A DNA stretch of 64,000 nucleotides from Psychroserpens burtonensis DSM 12212 (GCF_000425305.1 NZ_AUDE01000001.1:62001-126000); one strand, 5' to 3'; shown: positions 44,491 through 53,866, counted from the first letter of the stretch. Notes: generated from the letters alone by a model not told the origin. Numbers and translations: made by a program.

Positions 44491-45650
44491 ATAACCCCTT
44501 TCAATAAATCTAATTGACGATTAAAGTCAAAGTTTTGTATTGCTGTATCTTGTATATTCTGTTTTCTATCTAATGACAGTGATTCAATTTTAATAGTAGA
44601 AATAACACTATTTAAATTATCGTAATCTCCAGATGTCGCTACCCATCCTAAGTTGTTATTATTAATAACATCCTCGCCTTCTCCACCTCCATAATAAAGC
44701 ATTGGCAGTCCTAAACGTGCGTATTCAAATATTTTTGAAGGAACACTACCATAAATTCTATTTAGTAATGGGATAATAGCAATATGATAGTTCGTTAATA
44801 AACGGTGAAGCTCGTGTCTTGTTACGCGACCGTGAAAAAACAGAGGCAATTTAGAGTTTTGGGAAATAAACGTTTCAATTTGAGATTGCTCTGCACCAGA
44901 ACCATAAATATGAAATTCAATATTAGAATAATCTAGCTCAGTACACAACTTGTATATGCCTTGTGCTATACCTAGAAGACCAGCATACACTATTTTTAAC
45001 TTACCATTAGATGGGACTTGTTGGATTTTTGGAACTAGAAAATCGGGAAAATTTCTGTATAAAAATGTCTTTTTATTTGCGAATATAGAATTTACATGAG
45101 TTAAAATCTCTTCACTTTGGCCTAAAACTAAATTGGCCTTACTGTAGTTATAACGTTCAATTTTTTCAAGTACCTTATAACTAAAATTCTCTTTTAATGC
45201 ACCTAATTCCAAACCTGCTATAGGCCAAAGGTCACTTACATTTAGGATGAGGTTTTTGTTTTTTTTACGCAAAAATAACATAGAAGTGAATGCTACTAAT
45301 AGTGGCGGAGATTGCACAATAACAGTCTTCGGGATTTTATTCCACAGGAAAAACCAAATCAAACTAAAACTATATGATAACATAGCAATTAATCGTAGCA
45401 ATTTGTTTTTTGAGTTGCTCGCGTAAATCCAAAGGCGATTAATAATGATGTTTTTTTCTTCGGAAACGTGCCTGAATTTACCAGTATAGCCGTCAAAAAT
45501 TTTACCGGTAGGATAATTAGGTAAAGGTGTTAATACGGTGACATCAAAATTATTTTGTTGTAAGCCATTCGCTAACTGAAAAATACGGTTAGATGCGGCT
45601 CCAATCTCTGGAGGAAAGTAACTGGTGATTATTAAAATGTCTTTTTTCAT
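44487..45650 (-). CDS. Glycosyltransferase family 4 (WbuB-like)
   Basis: A 387-residue GT-B enzyme. The N-terminus ITSYFPPEIGAASNRIFQLANGL, TPLPNYPTGKIFDGY and NVSDLWPIAGLELGAL match the WbuB-like L-fucosamine/N-acetylhexosamine transferase branch of GT4. The C-terminal domain has the PSKIFEYARLGLPMLYYGGGEGE donor segment. It is on the opposite strand to the rest of the locus, together with the CapK-like gene, which it overlaps by 4 nt. Confidence 0.88.
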   Translation of the reverse strand: MKKDILIITSYFPPEIGAASNRIFQLANGLQQNNFDVTVLTPLPNYPTGKIFDGYTGKFRHVSEEKNIIINRLWIYASNSKNKLLRLIAMLSYSFSLIWFFLWNKIPKTVIVQSPPLLVAFTSMLFLRKKNKNLILNVSDLWPIAGLELGALKENFSYKVLEKIERYNYSKANLVLGQSEEILTHVNSIFANKKTFLYRNFPDFLVPKIQQVPSNGKLKIVYAGLLGIAQGIYKLCTELDYSNIEFHIYGSGAEQSQIETFISQNSKLPLFFHGRVTRHELHRLLTNYHIAIIPLLNRIYGSVPSKIFEYARLGLPMLYYGGGEGEDVINNNNLGWVATSGDYDNLNSVISTIKIESLSLDRKQNIQDTAIQNFDFNRQLDLLKGVI

Positions 45651-46966
45651 GATGTTGAGTTGACATGTGATGTAAACTGTTTTAGTTTTCCACCTTTAGA
45701 ACGTTTCAATTTATGTTGTCTTTCAAAAGTTACGGTCAATCCTTTTTCAAGATAGCGTTCCATCTCTTGAGCTATAGTGTTTTTTTTGTCCTCAGATAGT
45801 TGTTCCTCACTCACATAACTAACTTTAAAAAGAGGTTTCTCTAACTGCTCAATAATAAACTCTTTAACGTTTCCGTCATCTTCAATAATACGCTTAGTAA
45901 TGTAGTAAAAAGTAAGGCCTGCCGCCTTTTTTCCGCTAGGTAAAATAGCGATATCATTGGTTCTACCAATCAACGTTTTTAAGATTGGTTTTCTTAATGT
46001 GCTCGTTTTAGAAAGGATACCTACATCACCAATATCATATCTAATAAAAGGATGTGCTCTGTTGTATAAAGAGGTAATTACGATACGTCCTTCTTCTCCA
46101 TAAGGAAGACAATTATCATTCGCGTCTAATATTTCAACATATAAGGTTTCACTATTGAGTTGCCAATCATTACTCGTGTTTTGAAAAGCGATTAAATCTA
46201 ATTCAGAAGCACCATATTCGTTAATTATGGGGATTCCAAATTGTTTTTCCATGAGCTTTTTGTCGGTATCAAATAACATTTCAGAAGTGACAACACACGC
46301 CTTTAGTGTTGGGCAAATAGATGATAAGTTGATGGATTTTCGCTCTAGAAATTTTGCAAACTGAGCGATAGAACTTGTGTAACCATTAATATAATCAAAG
46401 GAAGTTACTTTAAATTTATCTAGATGTCCCTCAAAAGCGGCATCACTTAAATCAAACACAGAAAACCGATAACGTTTACTTAGTCTATCTTTTAGTCGTT
46501 CTTTATAATAGCCTTTTTTATCTAAAGGAATACCATAAAAACGTGCTTGACGTGACGTGTTAAAGTCCATGTCATACCAACTAAACCTGTTTTGAATCAC
46601 AGCCCAAGTCATCGCATGACTATACTTGTCTTTAGCAAAAACAAAGGGATCCCCAGAAGACCCAGAAGTTTTATTGACATATGTATTTTTAGTAGTAAAT
46701 CCTTTTGATAACCGTTCTTCTAGAGGGCATTGCAAATCTTTTTTTGTCATTACAGGTATAGAATCCCAATGCTTTGAGTTGGCATGAGGAGCTAATGACT
46801 TATAATAGTTATTGTGGCTTACATGAAAATCAACAATAGCGTGACGTTTATCCTTTAAGAACATTTTAAAATCAAGATCTTTTTTTTGCTGTATATGAGC
46901 CAGTTCCTTTTTTGCCTTATCCAAAGGGTAGCCATTTAATTGCAAAGAAAAATCAAAAAGGTTCAA
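45647..46966 (-). CDS. CapK/phenylacetate-CoA-ligase-like AMP-forming enzyme
   Basis: A 439-residue adenylate-forming enzyme. The P-loop-like TSGSSGDPFVFAKD, NEYGASELDLIAFQ, IRYDIGDVG and the C-terminal LKRSKGGKLKQF (last catalytic Lys region) are visible. Such CapK relatives occur in capsule and O-antigen loci and presumably activate an acid for addition to a glycan. The start codon is TTG; there is no suitable ATG. It is divergent from purD. Confidence 0.82.
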   Translation of the reverse strand: MNLFDFSLQLNGYPLDKAKKELAHIQQKKDLDFKMFLKDKRHAIVDFHVSHNNYYKSLAPHANSKHWDSIPVMTKKDLQCPLEERLSKGFTTKNTYVNKTSGSSGDPFVFAKDKYSHAMTWAVIQNRFSWYDMDFNTSRQARFYGIPLDKKGYYKERLKDRLSKRYRFSVFDLSDAAFEGHLDKFKVTSFDYINGYTSSIAQFAKFLERKSINLSSICPTLKACVVTSEMLFDTDKKLMEKQFGIPIINEYGASELDLIAFQNTSNDWQLNSETLYVEILDANDNCLPYGEEGRIVITSLYNRAHPFIRYDIGDVGILSKTSTLRKPILKTLIGRTNDIAILPSGKKAAGLTFYYITKRIIEDDGNVKEFIIEQLEKPLFKVSYVSEEQLSEDKKNTIAQEMERYLEKGLTVTFERQHKLKRSKGGKLKQFTSHVNSTS

Positions 46967-47032
46967 AAAATGATAAGGTTTGTGTTGGATGTAAAGTAAA
47001 GAAAAAAAGTTTTGTTTAGAAACTTCGAAACC

Positions 47033-47054
47033 CGTAAAAACAATTATTTTTACG
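47033..47054. repeat. Perfect inverted repeat upstream of purD
   Basis: CGTAAAAA, 6 nt, TTTTTACG. It sits 16 nt before the purD ATG in the divergent region with the CapK-like gene. It could be an operator for either side; it also contains a weak -7-like TATTTTTA. Function unknown. Confidence 0.45.
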
Positions 47055-47070
47055 CAAACAAATTGAAAAC

Positions 47071-48342
47071 ATGACTATTTTAATTCTTGGTTCTGGCGGA
47101 AGAGAGCACACATTTGCATGGAAAATTGCCCAAAGTCCATTATGCGACAAAATTTTTGTGGCACCTGGAAACTCTGGTACAGCACAAATAGCAACTAATG
47201 TTGATATTAAAGTAACCGATTTTATTGCTATAAAAGCTCTAGTTCTTGAGTATAAAATTAACATGGTTGTTGTAGGTCCAGAAGACCCATTGGTGCAGGG
47301 TATACATGATTTCTTTTTAGAGGATGAGCAATTAAAACATGTGGCTGTTATTGGCCCTCAAAAAGCAGCAGCAGAGTTAGAAGGCAGTAAAGAATTTGCT
47401 AAAGAATTTTTATTTAGACACAATATTCCAACTGCTGCATACCAGAGTTTTAATGCCAATAATGTAGAAGAGGGTTATCAGTTTTTAGAAACTTTAAGTC
47501 CGCCGTATGTGTTAAAAGCCGATGGTTTAGCTGGAGGAAAAGGTGTTTTAATCCTTAATGATCTAGACGAAGCAAAAATAGAACTTAAAAACATGTTAGT
47601 TGATGCTAAATTTGGAGTCGCAAGTTCTAAGGTGGTTATCGAAGAATTTTTAGACGGGATTGAATTAAGTTGTTTTGTATTAACAGACGGTAAAAATTAT
47701 AAAATTTTACCCACTGCAAAAGACTATAAGCGAATTGGTGAAGGCGATACAGGTTTAAATACTGGTGGTATGGGAGCGGTTTCTCCAGTGCCTTTTGCTA
47801 CAGATGCCTTTTTGAATAAAATTGAAGAACAAGTTGTTAAGCCTACAATTAAAGGTTTAGCGAAAGATAATTTGCCATACAAAGGGTTTGTGTTTATTGG
47901 TTTAATTAAAGTTGGTGATGATCCAAAAGTAATTGAGTACAATGTGAGAATGGGAGATCCAGAAACAGAGGTGGTTTTACCGAGACTTAAAACCGATTTG
48001 GTAGAAGTTTTTAAGGCAATTTCAGAAGAGCGTCTAAATGAAATAGATATTGAAATAGATGACAGAGCGGCTACAACCGTAATGCTAGTATCAGGAGGTT
48101 ATCCTGAAACTTATGAGAAAGGGAAAGAGATTACAGGCCTAGAGAATGTAGAAGACTCAATTGTGTTTCATGCTGGAGCGATCTTAAAAGATAATAGAAT
48201 AGTGACATCGGGAGGACGTGTTATGGCAATTACATCTTATGGTAATACCTATGAAGAAGCCATAAAAAAATCTTATCAAAATATAGATAAGCTATATTTT
48301 GATAAGATGAATTATCGAAAAGATATTGGTTTCGATTTATAA
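47071..48342 (+). CDS. purD: Phosphoribosylamine--glycine ligase
   Basis: A 423-residue ATP-grasp enzyme of de novo purine synthesis. ILGSGGREHTFAWKIAQSP at the N-terminus, GPEDPLVQGI, KADGLAGGKGVLI and EYNVRMGDPETEVVLPRL are the standard motifs. Single-gene unit downstream of the polysaccharide locus, marking the return to housekeeping genes. Confidence 0.97.
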   Translation: MTILILGSGGREHTFAWKIAQSPLCDKIFVAPGNSGTAQIATNVDIKVTDFIAIKALVLEYKINMVVVGPEDPLVQGIHDFFLEDEQLKHVAVIGPQKAAAELEGSKEFAKEFLFRHNIPTAAYQSFNANNVEEGYQFLETLSPPYVLKADGLAGGKGVLILNDLDEAKIELKNMLVDAKFGVASSKVVIEEFLDGIELSCFVLTDGKNYKILPTAKDYKRIGEGDTGLNTGGMGAVSPVPFATDAFLNKIEEQVVKPTIKGLAKDNLPYKGFVFIGLIKVGDDPKVIEYNVRMGDPETEVVLPRLKTDLVEVFKAISEERLNEIDIEIDDRAATTVMLVSGGYPETYEKGKEITGLENVEDSIVFHAGAILKDNRIVTSGGRVMAITSYGNTYEEAIKKSYQNIDKLYFDKMNYRKDIGFDL

Positions 48343-48506
48343 ACTAAGAACTTATTTTAATTTTTTTGTTTTAAGCGAGAATTAGAGATTTTATGCTAGT
48401 TTGAAATCATTTTTCAATTGCATAGCATCGTTACGGAAGTCAAAAATGGCAAAAACATGGTTCAAAAGGGCACTTTTTTTACGAATTGAAAATGTTTAAA
48501 TGAATT
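48343..48506. other. Gap with imperfect hairpin after purD
   Basis: The 164-nt convergent gap between purD and the DUF6341-like gene contains ATGCTA (48393) and TAGCAT (48423) with an inner TTGAAA / TTTCAA stem between them, giving an interrupted hairpin. There is no classical T-tract directly after it. It may act as a terminator or be a dispersed repeat. Confidence 0.35.
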
Positions 48507-48734
48507 CTATAGGTAAGAATGTGAAGTAACACTCTTATCTTCCTCTTTATTTTTACTATGTTCTTTTAATTGCAACATCCAGTATACGAATGCAACCATT
48601 GCAATGGCAACAAAGACCCAGGATAAAACGTTAGCCGACCACCAATTATCTAGTTCTAAAACTGCTAAAGCATCAAATGGGGCAAACAACACATTTACAA
48701 ATAAGTCTTCAATAGCTAAAAAAAAGTCTTTCAT
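48507..48734 (-). CDS. Small membrane protein (probably DUF6341 family)
   Basis: A 75-residue protein with one strong membrane helix (about residues 37-54, LSWVFVAIAMVAFVYWML) and a charged tail. The amphipathic N-terminus (FFLAIEDLFVNVLFAPFDAL) is distinctive. I recall this as the small flavobacterial family found next to purD, DUF6427 and upp. It has an exact -7 element about 60 nt upstream. Function unknown. Confidence 0.72.
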   Translation of the reverse strand: MKDFFLAIEDLFVNVLFAPFDALAVLELDNWWSANVLSWVFVAIAMVAFVYWMLQLKEHSKNKEEDKSVTSHSYL

Positions 48735-48793
48735 TACAGTATATTTTTTAGAAACTCTTACCGAGCGTCGTGTATAATCATATATTTACAATG

Positions 48794-48801
48794 CAAAATT
48801 A
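48794..48801 (-). promoter_or_regulatory. Promoter -7 element for the DUF6341-like gene
   Basis: Reads TAATTTTG on the minus strand, an exact TAnnTTTG match, about 59 nt before the ATG at 48734, in the divergent region shared with DUF6427. Confidence 0.4.
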
Positions 48802-48829
48802 CGTATTTTTTTCATTTTAAACTATTGCA

Positions 48830-49753
48830 ATGATTTCAAATTTTTTTAGTAAATCAAAACCTATACACTACATCGTCGCAAGTGTCATCTTATTATTGAT
48901 TTTTGTTTTGTCTAGATTAAACGTATTCTCAGAGAACTCAAACGTTATTGTTTTTGCAGAGCAAATAGGCTTATTGTTAATCACGTTACTTTCGGTTTTT
49001 GTGTTTGATTTTTTAGTTACTCGCAATGGTTTAACTAAAAAAAACAGCTATAGTATTATTCTTTTTGTAGTGTTCTTTGCAATCCTACCGCAAACCCTAC
49101 TAAATACACGACTCTTATTTGCTAACTTATTTATTCTATTGGCTTTAAGACGTCTTGTGAGTCTAAGATCTCAAAAAGAGATTAAAAAAAAGTTGTTTGA
49201 TGCTTCGATTTGGATTGCTGTGGCCACACTTTTCTATTTTTGGTCTTCAGTATTTTTTATAATGATTATTTCCGCCCTGTTGTTATATGTTATAACAGAT
49301 GTGAAAAACTATTTGATTCCTTTTGTCGGTGTGGCAACAGTTGCAGTGATTGTCGTGTCGTATTTAGTCGTATTTGATAAGGATATTATAGATTATACGG
49401 TAGGAATCTTTGATTTTAGTTTAGATTTTAGCGCATTAAATACTAAACGTCTTATTGTCGGTTCGACGTTATTATTTTCTGTTGGTTTATGGTCTTTATT
49501 TTACTATATCAAAAATATAAATTCGCAAATGAAGAATAATAAACCCTCTTTTAAGTTGATCATATTATCTCTTATTTTAGGACTATTCATCGTTGCCGTT
49601 GCTCCTTCTAAAAACGGAAGTGAGTTCATATTTCTATTCGCTCCTCTAGCTATTATAATAACGAATTATGTAGAAGTAATTCCCGAAAAATGGTTTAAAG
49701 AGACCTTACTTTGGGTTATGATTTTAACACCAATAGTGTTGTTAATGTTGTAG
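48830..49753 (+). CDS. DUF6427 family membrane protein
   Basis: A 307-residue polytopic protein with about eight to nine helices. The N-terminus (NFFSKSKPIHYIVASVILLL) is typical of the flavobacterial DUF6427 family. There is no catalytic motif. Its last 12 nt overlap the convergent upp gene. The neighbourhood (DUF6341, upp, purD) is conserved in flavobacteria as far as I recall; a link with nucleotide salvage is only suggested by position. Confidence 0.78.
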   Translation: MISNFFSKSKPIHYIVASVILLLIFVLSRLNVFSENSNVIVFAEQIGLLLITLLSVFVFDFLVTRNGLTKKNSYSIILFVVFFAILPQTLLNTRLLFANLFILLALRRLVSLRSQKEIKKKLFDASIWIAVATLFYFWSSVFFIMIISALLLYVITDVKNYLIPFVGVATVAVIVVSYLVVFDKDIIDYTVGIFDFSLDFSALNTKRLIVGSTLLFSVGLWSLFYYIKNINSQMKNNKPSFKLIILSLILGLFIVAVAPSKNGSEFIFLFAPLAIIITNYVEVIPEKWFKETLLWVMILTPIVLLML

Positions 49754-50401
49754 TTTTTTACCGAAAGCTAAATCACCTGCATCACCTAATCCAGGTACTA
49801 TATAACCTTTATTACTTAATGTTTCATCTATAGCAGCAATCCATAGGTGTGTATCTTTTCCGAAGTGATTATTAACATAATCAACTCCATCTTGAGCTCC
49901 AATAACACTTACTAAATGAATGTTTTTTGGTGTTCCAAAGGGTTTTAATGCCTCAAATGTAGCGACCATTGATTGTCCAGTTGCTAGCATAGGGTCTGCA
50001 AGAATAAGTGTCTTCCCTTCCAAACTAGGACAAGCTAAATACTCTACGATGATCTCAAAGGTTTCAGGATTTTCTTTATGATGTCTGTAGGCAGATATAA
50101 ACGCATTTTCGGCTTCATCAAAATAGTTTAGTAGCCCATTGTGAAGCGGTACACCAGCTCTTAAAATAGAACATAGTACAATGTCATCATTAAAGAGTTT
50201 TGTATCACTTGTTCCTAAAGGGGTTGTAATTGTTTTTGGAGCAAAATCTAGAGTTTTGCTCATTTCATAGCATAAAATCTCCCCTATGCGTTCAATATTT
50301 CGTCTAAAGCGCATGCGATCTTTTTGAATGTTGACATCTCTAATTTCGGAAATAAATGAATTTAATATAGAATCTTCTTGAGATAGATTGTGAATATGCA
50401 T
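49742..50401 (-). CDS. upp: Uracil phosphoribosyltransferase
   Basis: A 219-residue salvage enzyme that makes UMP from uracil and PRPP. The PRPP-binding loop is LILADPMLATGQSM; CSILRAGVPLHNGLL and the C-terminal YIVPGLGDAGDLAFGKK, a uracil-binding signature, are intact. It converges with and overlaps the DUF6427 gene by 12 nt. Confidence 0.96.
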   Translation of the reverse strand: MHIHNLSQEDSILNSFISEIRDVNIQKDRMRFRRNIERIGEILCYEMSKTLDFAPKTITTPLGTSDTKLFNDDIVLCSILRAGVPLHNGLLNYFDEAENAFISAYRHHKENPETFEIIVEYLACPSLEGKTLILADPMLATGQSMVATFEALKPFGTPKNIHLVSVIGAQDGVDYVNNHFGKDTHLWIAAIDETLSNKGYIVPGLGDAGDLAFGKKLQH

Positions 50402-50446
50402 AGTTGGGTGTTCATTTTTATGAATGCTAAAGTTAATAAATACCCA

Positions 50447-50454
50447 TATATTTG
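50447..50454 (+). promoter_or_regulatory. Promoter -7 element for the DUF4254 gene
   Basis: TATATTTG, an exact TAnnTTTG match, ends 19 nt before the ATG at 50474. It falls in what would be an N-terminal extension of the open frame, which supports the later start. Confidence 0.5.
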
Positions 50455-50473
50455 TGGTCTAAAATTTTACATT

Positions 50474-51082
50474 ATGTTTTCAACAAAGGCCAATAAGATA
50501 TTTCAAGACGTTATTGAAAAATATCATGTTATTAATACAGTGGACCAATCTTTCGTAAATAGTTATCATAAAGATGCAAATCTATTAGAACATTTACTCT
50601 ATAGAAAAAGTTGGATTGATACAGTGCAATGGCACTACGAAGATATTATTCGTGATCCTCAAATAGATCCTGTTGCTGCTTTAAAATTGAAACGTCAAAT
50701 TGATGCATCTAACCAGGATAGAACAGATATGGTGGAGTATATTGACGGTTATTTTCTTGAAAAATATGGTGATGCGTCACCAAAAGCACAAGCGACTATA
50801 AATACCGAAAGTCCGGCTTGGGGAGTTGATAGGTTATCGATCTTAGCGCTTAAAATATTTCACATGAATGAGGAGGCAACTCGTGCAGATGCATCTAGTG
50901 AGCATAAAGCGGCATGTCAAACTAAATTAAATATTCTACTAGAGCAACGCGTTGATTTGTCAACTGCAATTGATACTCTTTTAGAGGATATAAGCAAAGG
51001 TGATAAGTACATGAAAGTGTATAAGCAGATGAAAATGTATAATGATGATGAACTTAACCCTGTGTTGCGTTCACAAAAATAA
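50474..51082 (+). CDS. DUF4254 domain-containing protein
   Basis: A 202-residue soluble helical protein. The segments HLLYRKSWIDTVQWHYEDIIRDP and SPAWGVDRLSILALKIFHM match the DUF4254 family of Bacteroidota, which often lies beside glycosyltransferase family 9 genes. Its role is unknown; an LPS-related one is implied by the neighbour. The frame is open from 50390, but the promoter and conserved start favour 50474. Confidence 0.82.
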   Translation: MFSTKANKIFQDVIEKYHVINTVDQSFVNSYHKDANLLEHLLYRKSWIDTVQWHYEDIIRDPQIDPVAALKLKRQIDASNQDRTDMVEYIDGYFLEKYGDASPKAQATINTESPAWGVDRLSILALKIFHMNEEATRADASSEHKAACQTKLNILLEQRVDLSTAIDTLLEDISKGDKYMKVYKQMKMYNDDELNPVLRSQK

Positions 51083-51154
51083 TTTCATATCAGCTATAGC
51101 CTGAAATACGGTCTTTATATAAGATTGTAAATAGGCTTCAAATGGCTATTTCTT

Positions 51155-52174
51155 ATGCCAAAACTAAAACATATTCTAGTAATTCGTCTCTCAGCAATGG
51201 GTGACGTGGCGATGACTGTTCCTGTTTTACGAGCATTTTCAAATCAATATCCCGAAGTAAAACTTACCGTTTTAACGAAACCACTCTTTAAACCTTTTTT
51301 TAAAAGCATTCCTAATATTGAAGTTATTGCTGCAGATATAAAAGGCAAACATAAAGGGATTTTTGGGCTTTATAAATTATCTAAAGAGCTTAAATCACGA
51401 GATGTAAATGCTGTAGCAGATTTGCATAATGTTCTAAGAAGTAAGGTTTTGAAACTTTTTATCTTCGGAAAACCCGTCGTACAAATAGATAAAGGTCGTC
51501 AAGAAAAAAAGGCTTTGGTTGGCGGACAAACTTTCGAGCAACTAAAAACGACACATCAGCGTTATGCTGATGTTTTTAAAACTTTAGGGTTTCCATTGGA
51601 CTTGAGTCAACCCATATTTCCGAAGAAAGAAAACTTAAAAGAGGCATTTATAAAAATTATTGGTAAAGACTCAAAACCTTGGGTTGGGATTGCTCCTTTT
51701 GCAGCTTTTGAAGGAAAAATGTATCCATTGGATTTAATGATTACCGTTATAGAAGCACTTTCAAAAGAGCATAAAGTGTTATTGTTTGGCGCAAGTAATG
51801 AAGAGAAAAAGGTGTTAGAGGATATTGCAAATCAATTTGATAATGTCATTAACCTCGCAGGTCAGTTTTCTTTAAATGAAGAATTAGATATGATGTCTAA
51901 CTTAGATATTATGCTTGCAATGGATTCTGGTAATGCACACATGGCTGCGATGTTAGGTGTCAAAGTGATTACTATTTGGGGAGTGACTCATCCTTATGCA
52001 GGATTTTTACCATTTAATCACACTATAGATTCTGCAATTCTATCAGATAGAAAGCAATATCCAAAAATCCCAACCTCAATTTATGGCAATAAACTCCCAG
52101 AAGGTTACGAAAAAGCCTTGCGTTCTATCGTTCCAGAGCAGATAATCTCTAAAATTAAAACCGCTCTAAAATAA
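51155..52174 (+). CDS. Glycosyltransferase family 9 (heptosyltransferase-like)
   Basis: A 339-residue GT-B enzyme. The N-terminus ILVIRLSAMGDVAMTVPVLRAF is the heptosyltransferase signature, and GIAPFAAFEGKMYPLD, NLAGQFSLNEELDMM and AMDSGNAHMAAMLGVKVITIWG form the donor site. It probably works on the LPS core. It follows the DUF4254 gene by 72 nt. Confidence 0.92.
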   Translation: MPKLKHILVIRLSAMGDVAMTVPVLRAFSNQYPEVKLTVLTKPLFKPFFKSIPNIEVIAADIKGKHKGIFGLYKLSKELKSRDVNAVADLHNVLRSKVLKLFIFGKPVVQIDKGRQEKKALVGGQTFEQLKTTHQRYADVFKTLGFPLDLSQPIFPKKENLKEAFIKIIGKDSKPWVGIAPFAAFEGKMYPLDLMITVIEALSKEHKVLLFGASNEEKKVLEDIANQFDNVINLAGQFSLNEELDMMSNLDIMLAMDSGNAHMAAMLGVKVITIWGVTHPYAGFLPFNHTIDSAILSDRKQYPKIPTSIYGNKLPEGYEKALRSIVPEQIISKIKTALK

Positions 52175-52178
52175 AAAA

Positions 52179-52201
52179 GCCTCGTTCTAGAAGAACGAGG
52201 C
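52179..52201 (-). terminator. Terminator for the reductase gene (minus strand)
   Basis: A 9-bp stem GCCTCGTTC / GAACGAGGC with a 5-nt loop. On the plus strand the stem is preceded by a run of A and has no T-tract after it; on the minus strand it is followed by six T residues. It therefore fits termination of the PaaE-like gene, which ends at 52364, although it may also affect the GT9 transcript. Confidence 0.7.
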
Positions 52202-52363
52202 AAGATTTCGAATTTTAGATAATCCCTACGATTAAACTCTAATCTGTGGTGAAAATATTTTGATTAAAATTAGCTATCAAGAATACGTAGTAATATCTTT
52301 TGTTTTTTAGATAAAGTGTTTGTTTTATACGGTTAAATTCACATAAGTTAGATGATATGTAAA

Positions 52364-53416
52364 TTATACGTCATCGTAGTCAATCACAATAGTAGGTGTT
52401 GTGGGTTGTGCTTGGCATGTTAAAATCAAACCTTCTGCTAATTCGCCATCTGTTAAAATATTATTTTTCCGCATCGTTGCTTTACCTTCTATAATTTTAG
52501 CAATACAACTGCTACAAATTCCACCTTGACAAGAATAAGGAGCATCTATATCTTCATCTAAAGCAGCTTCTAGGATAGTTTGTTTTTGAGACATTTCGAA
52601 AGTGAAAGTTTCATCATCTACAAGGATACTTATTTTGGTTGTGCCACTCGCAATTGTTCCATCAGTAGTATCAGGTTTTGCCGCTTTAAAAAGCTCAAAA
52701 TGAATACGGTCTTCACTTGTGCCATGCTCGGTCAAAACATCTTTAACCGTATGGATCATTGCTTCAGGGCCACATAGATAATAAGCATCAACTTCAATAT
52801 GCTTGTACTTGTTTTTTACGACATAATTGACTGTGCTTTTCTCAATGCGACCAAATATAGAGTTATCTTCATCTGCTTGACTAAATACAAATTGTATAGA
52901 AAAACGAGAACTATATTGATGTTGTAATTCTAGTAATTGGTTTAAAAACATGGTGTCTTTAGTCGTTTTATTGCCGTAAACCAAAATAATTTCACTCTGT
53001 ACTTCCTCTTCTAAAGCACATTTAATAATGCTTAATATCGGTGTAATACCACTTCCAGCAGCAAACAACGCCACATTTTTAGTTTTAGAGTCATTAGGCT
53101 CAAACAAAAAACGACCATTTGGAGGGGCGACTTCTAATACATCGCCAATACTTAATTGGCTATTTGCGTATGATGAAAAAGTCCCATCCTCAACTTCTTT
53201 TATTGCAATTTTTAGTTCACCACTTTTTGGGGATGAGCATAAAGAGTAGTCACGCCTTACTTCTGACCCATTAACGTCGGTTTTTAAAGTGATATACTGC
53301 CCTGCTTTAAATTGAAATGTATCTTTTAATTCCTGCGGAACATCAAAACATATAGTAACTGCTTTTTCCGTTTCTTTCGTGATGTCTTGGATGGAGAGTT
53401 TATGAAATTGTGACAT
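52364..53416 (-). CDS. Ferredoxin-NADP reductase-like flavoprotein with C-terminal 2Fe-2S domain (PaaE-like)
   Basis: A 350-residue electron-transfer protein. The FAD-binding RRDYSLCSSP, NAD(P)-binding FAAGSGITPILSII and a plant-type ferredoxin domain with Cys296, Cys301, Cys304 and Cys334 (C-x4-C-x2-C-x29-C) are visible. The order matches PaaE/PaaK reductases, but no phenylacetate genes are nearby, so it may serve another oxygenase or a fatty-acid desaturase. Single-gene unit, divergent from padR. Confidence 0.9.
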   Translation of the reverse strand: MSQFHKLSIQDITKETEKAVTICFDVPQELKDTFQFKAGQYITLKTDVNGSEVRRDYSLCSSPKSGELKIAIKEVEDGTFSSYANSQLSIGDVLEVAPPNGRFLFEPNDSKTKNVALFAAGSGITPILSIIKCALEEEVQSEIILVYGNKTTKDTMFLNQLLELQHQYSSRFSIQFVFSQADEDNSIFGRIEKSTVNYVVKNKYKHIEVDAYYLCGPEAMIHTVKDVLTEHGTSEDRIHFELFKAAKPDTTDGTIASGTTKISILVDDETFTFEMSQKQTILEAALDEDIDAPYSCQGGICSSCIAKIIEGKATMRKNNILTDGELAEGLILTCQAQPTTPTIVIDYDDV

Positions 53417-53493
53417 AGTTTATTTTTTTATGTAAAAATAACGAAGCTAAAAGACTTAGTCATTTATTTATCGATAAAAATAACACATCACAG

Positions 53494-53523
53494 TTGTATG
53501 CATAAGATTATTATGTATATTTG
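53494..53523 (+). promoter_or_regulatory. Promoter of the PadR operon
   Basis: TTG at 53494-53496, a 19-nt spacer and TATATTTG at 53516-53523, a near-ideal Bacteroidota promoter. Only 4 nt separate it from the chosen ATG, so the message would be leaderless. Confidence 0.7.
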
Positions 53524-53527
53524 GTTT

Positions 53528-53866
53528 ATGGCAAATTCAAAATTATACAAAGGGAGTTTAGTGACTATTATCTTAAAACTTCTAAACGAAAGCAATAAGA
53601 TGTATGGTTATGAAATCACCCAAAAAGTCAAGGAATTAACGAGAGGTGAATTAAAAATCACCGAAGGTGCTTTATATCCAGCACTTCATAAATTAGAAGC
53701 AGAGGGTTTATTGGAGGTTGAGGTTAAAAAGGTTGATAACAGACTTAGAAAATATTACAAGCTTACTGAAAAAGGCAACAAAGAAACCGTGAGCAAATTG
53801 CAAGAGTTGCAAGAATATATTAAAACCATGCAGGTTTTGGTGAATCCTAAATTGAGCTTGGAGTAA
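53528..53866 (+). CDS. PadR-family transcriptional regulator
   Basis: A 112-residue winged-helix protein. LYKGSLVTIILKLLNESNKMYGYEI, the recognition-helix region LKITEGALYPALHKLEAEGLLE and the wing KYYKLTEKG are diagnostic. Regulators of this type usually repress a neighbouring membrane or efflux system. The ATG at 53528 gives the conserved N-terminus; a start at 53498 would translate the promoter. It overlaps the following membrane protein by one base. Confidence 0.93.
   Translation: MANSKLYKGSLVTIILKLLNESNKMYGYEITQKVKELTRGELKITEGALYPALHKLEAEGLLEVEVKKVDNRLRKYYKLTEKGNKETVSKLQELQEYIKTMQVLVNPKLSLE

Noticed and set aside
52179-52201. Plus-strand terminator after the GT9 gene
   Set aside because: There is no T-tract on the plus strand; the T-tract is on the minus strand, so it is assigned to the reductase gene.
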